From: an uncultured Paracoccaceae bacterium
GTDB taxonomy: Bacteria; Pseudomonadota; Alphaproteobacteria; Rhodobacterales; Rhodobacteraceae
Direction: 5' to 3'
Length of the DNA stretch: 6,101 nucleotides
Assembly: GCA_937900975.1 (NCBI GenBank)
Contig: CALCPC010000604.1
Span: 1-6,101 of the forward strand
Every line of letters starts with the position of its first letter. The first letter of the stretch is position 1. This document shows positions 5,752 through 6,101 of the stretch, in pieces. The position numbers and the translations under genes were made by a program. Under the pieces are notes generated by a model. The model made no database searches. It was not told the origin of the DNA and worked only from the letters and a program-made list of their open reading frames with translations.

Positions 5752-6101
5752 TTACAAAATCCGGCGGCGCAAGCGTGCGGAGCGATCTGCTTGGTTTGTT
5801 TTGGTTGAGGTGAGGCGCGCGTCGTCATCGTGGTGCCAAACCTGCCTTGCGGCACCATGCGGCTGCGCGGGACGCAAGCCAGCCTGGCCAGGGAGGCGCC
5901 AATCGGCCCGCCCCTCTGGCCGCGCAGCGTGGTCGGCGGCGCCCGGGGCGCTACGAATGGCTTGGCAACGGTAAGGCATTTCGGCGTCGTCCGGTGCCAA
6001 GAGACCGACCGCATCGGAGGGTTCGGCCAGAACCAACGCTGCGTCGCCGCCGGCAAGCGCAAGCGCGCAAGCGATCAGCCCGGTCTTCCGCGGCGCGACC
6101 A
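5752..6101 (-). CDS. Possible 3' end of an unidentified gene, open at the right edge
   Basis: A minus-strand frame runs from the window edge without a stop for about 115 codons. Its first part, reading VAPRKTGLIACALALAGG and then LVLAEPSDAVGLLAPDD, has protein-like composition and mostly G or C at third codon positions. The later part (RPEGRADWRLPG, then HHDDDARLTSTKTNQ) looks non-coding, as if a real protein ended earlier or lost its frame. The PRKTG-LIA start faintly recalls the ATPase motif region of phage terminase large subunits, but it lacks the GKT/GKS needed, so I assign no function. In high-GC DNA such open frames arise easily. Confidence 0.18.
   Translation of the reverse strand, partial: VAPRKTGLIACALALAGGDAALVLAEPSDAVGLLAPDDAEMPYRCQAIRSAPGAADHAARPEGRADWRLPGQAGLRPAQPHGAARQVWHHDDDARLTSTKTNQADRSARLRRRIL
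5829..5859. other. 9-bp hairpin with 13-base loop
   Basis: CGTGGTGCC (5829-5837) pairs with GGCACCATG (5851-5859), with one G-T pair and a 13-base loop. No T run follows on either strand. It falls inside the doubtful open frame at the right edge, which argues mildly against that part being coding. Function unknown. Confidence 0.4.
6076..6093 (+). repeat. 18-bp perfect direct repeat, right copy
   Basis: This is identical to 3750-3767 and in the same orientation. The two copies lie about 2.3 kb apart and enclose the histidine kinase and tRNA-Arg. This copy is eight bases from the window edge, so what follows it cannot be seen. On the minus strand it reads PRKTGL within the doubtful open frame. 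Confidence 0.7.

Larger units (their letters stand above)
5362..6101. other. 740-bp stretch without a convincing gene
   Basis: No reading frame on either strand has a recognisable domain, a start with a good ribosome binding site and sensible composition together. The long minus-strand frame (down to 5196) runs antisense through the tRNA and the kinase end, and is rich in Arg, Pro and Ala. Visible elements are a 7-bp hairpin (5681-5697), a larger hairpin (5829-5859), a T/G-rich patch (about 5789-5808), short AAGCGC-type repeats near 6055-6073, and the right copy of the 18-bp repeat. A minus-strand frame open at the right edge may be the tail of a gene. Confidence 0.6.

Noticed and set aside
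5196..6062. 288-codon minus-strand open frame
   Set aside because: It runs antisense through tRNA-Arg and the kinase end. The part over the tRNA reads RIRTPDPLIRSQVLYPAELS, the well-known false protein produced by translating tRNA genes in reverse. Composition is rich in Arg and Pro.

Overview
The window looks like a chromosomal segment of an alphaproteobacterium, most likely from the Rhodobacterales (Roseobacter/Rhodobacter relatives). The base composition is high in GC. The rpmH-rnpA-yidD block is compact, the RnpA N-terminus is of an alphaproteobacterial style, and a TVP38/TMEM64 membrane protein is paired with a dihydrolipoamide-dehydrogenase-like flavoprotein, a pairing I associate with this group. 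The taxonomic call is inference from gene content and protein style.

Left part, minus strand (1272 down to 110): a tightly packed, probably co-transcribed cluster runs rpmH (ribosomal protein L34), rnpA (RNase P protein), yidD (membrane protein insertion factor) and a GNAT acetyltransferase. The last three genes each overlap the one before. The cluster joins ribosome and tRNA maturation to membrane protein insertion; yidC is often found next in this neighbourhood and would lie beyond the left edge. Bases 1-71 are pure C/G with long C runs and are probably an assembly or sequencing artefact.

Middle part, plus strand (1569-3715): after a divergent intergenic region of about 300 bp come a TVP38/TMEM64 (DedA-superfamily, VTT domain) membrane protein and a FAD/NAD(P)-disulfide oxidoreductase. 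Stop and start share one base (TGATG). A seven-G run just before the junction would fuse the two frames into one polypeptide after a -1 slip or a single-G insertion. Homologues of this pair are known as fused bifunctional proteins, so this junction is the most interesting spot in the window.

Right part, plus strand (3827-5361): an orphan transmembrane sensor histidine kinase with its own candidate promoter, then a complete tRNA-Arg(ACG) gene with an encoded CCA. The last 740 bp (5362-6101) hold no convincing gene: there are two hairpins, a minus-strand reading frame open at the right edge, and one copy of an 18-bp perfect direct repeat. The other copy lies just upstream of the kinase promoter, so the two copies bracket the kinase and the tRNA.

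I see no CRISPR array, no recognisable insertion sequence, no integrase and no clear new defence system.
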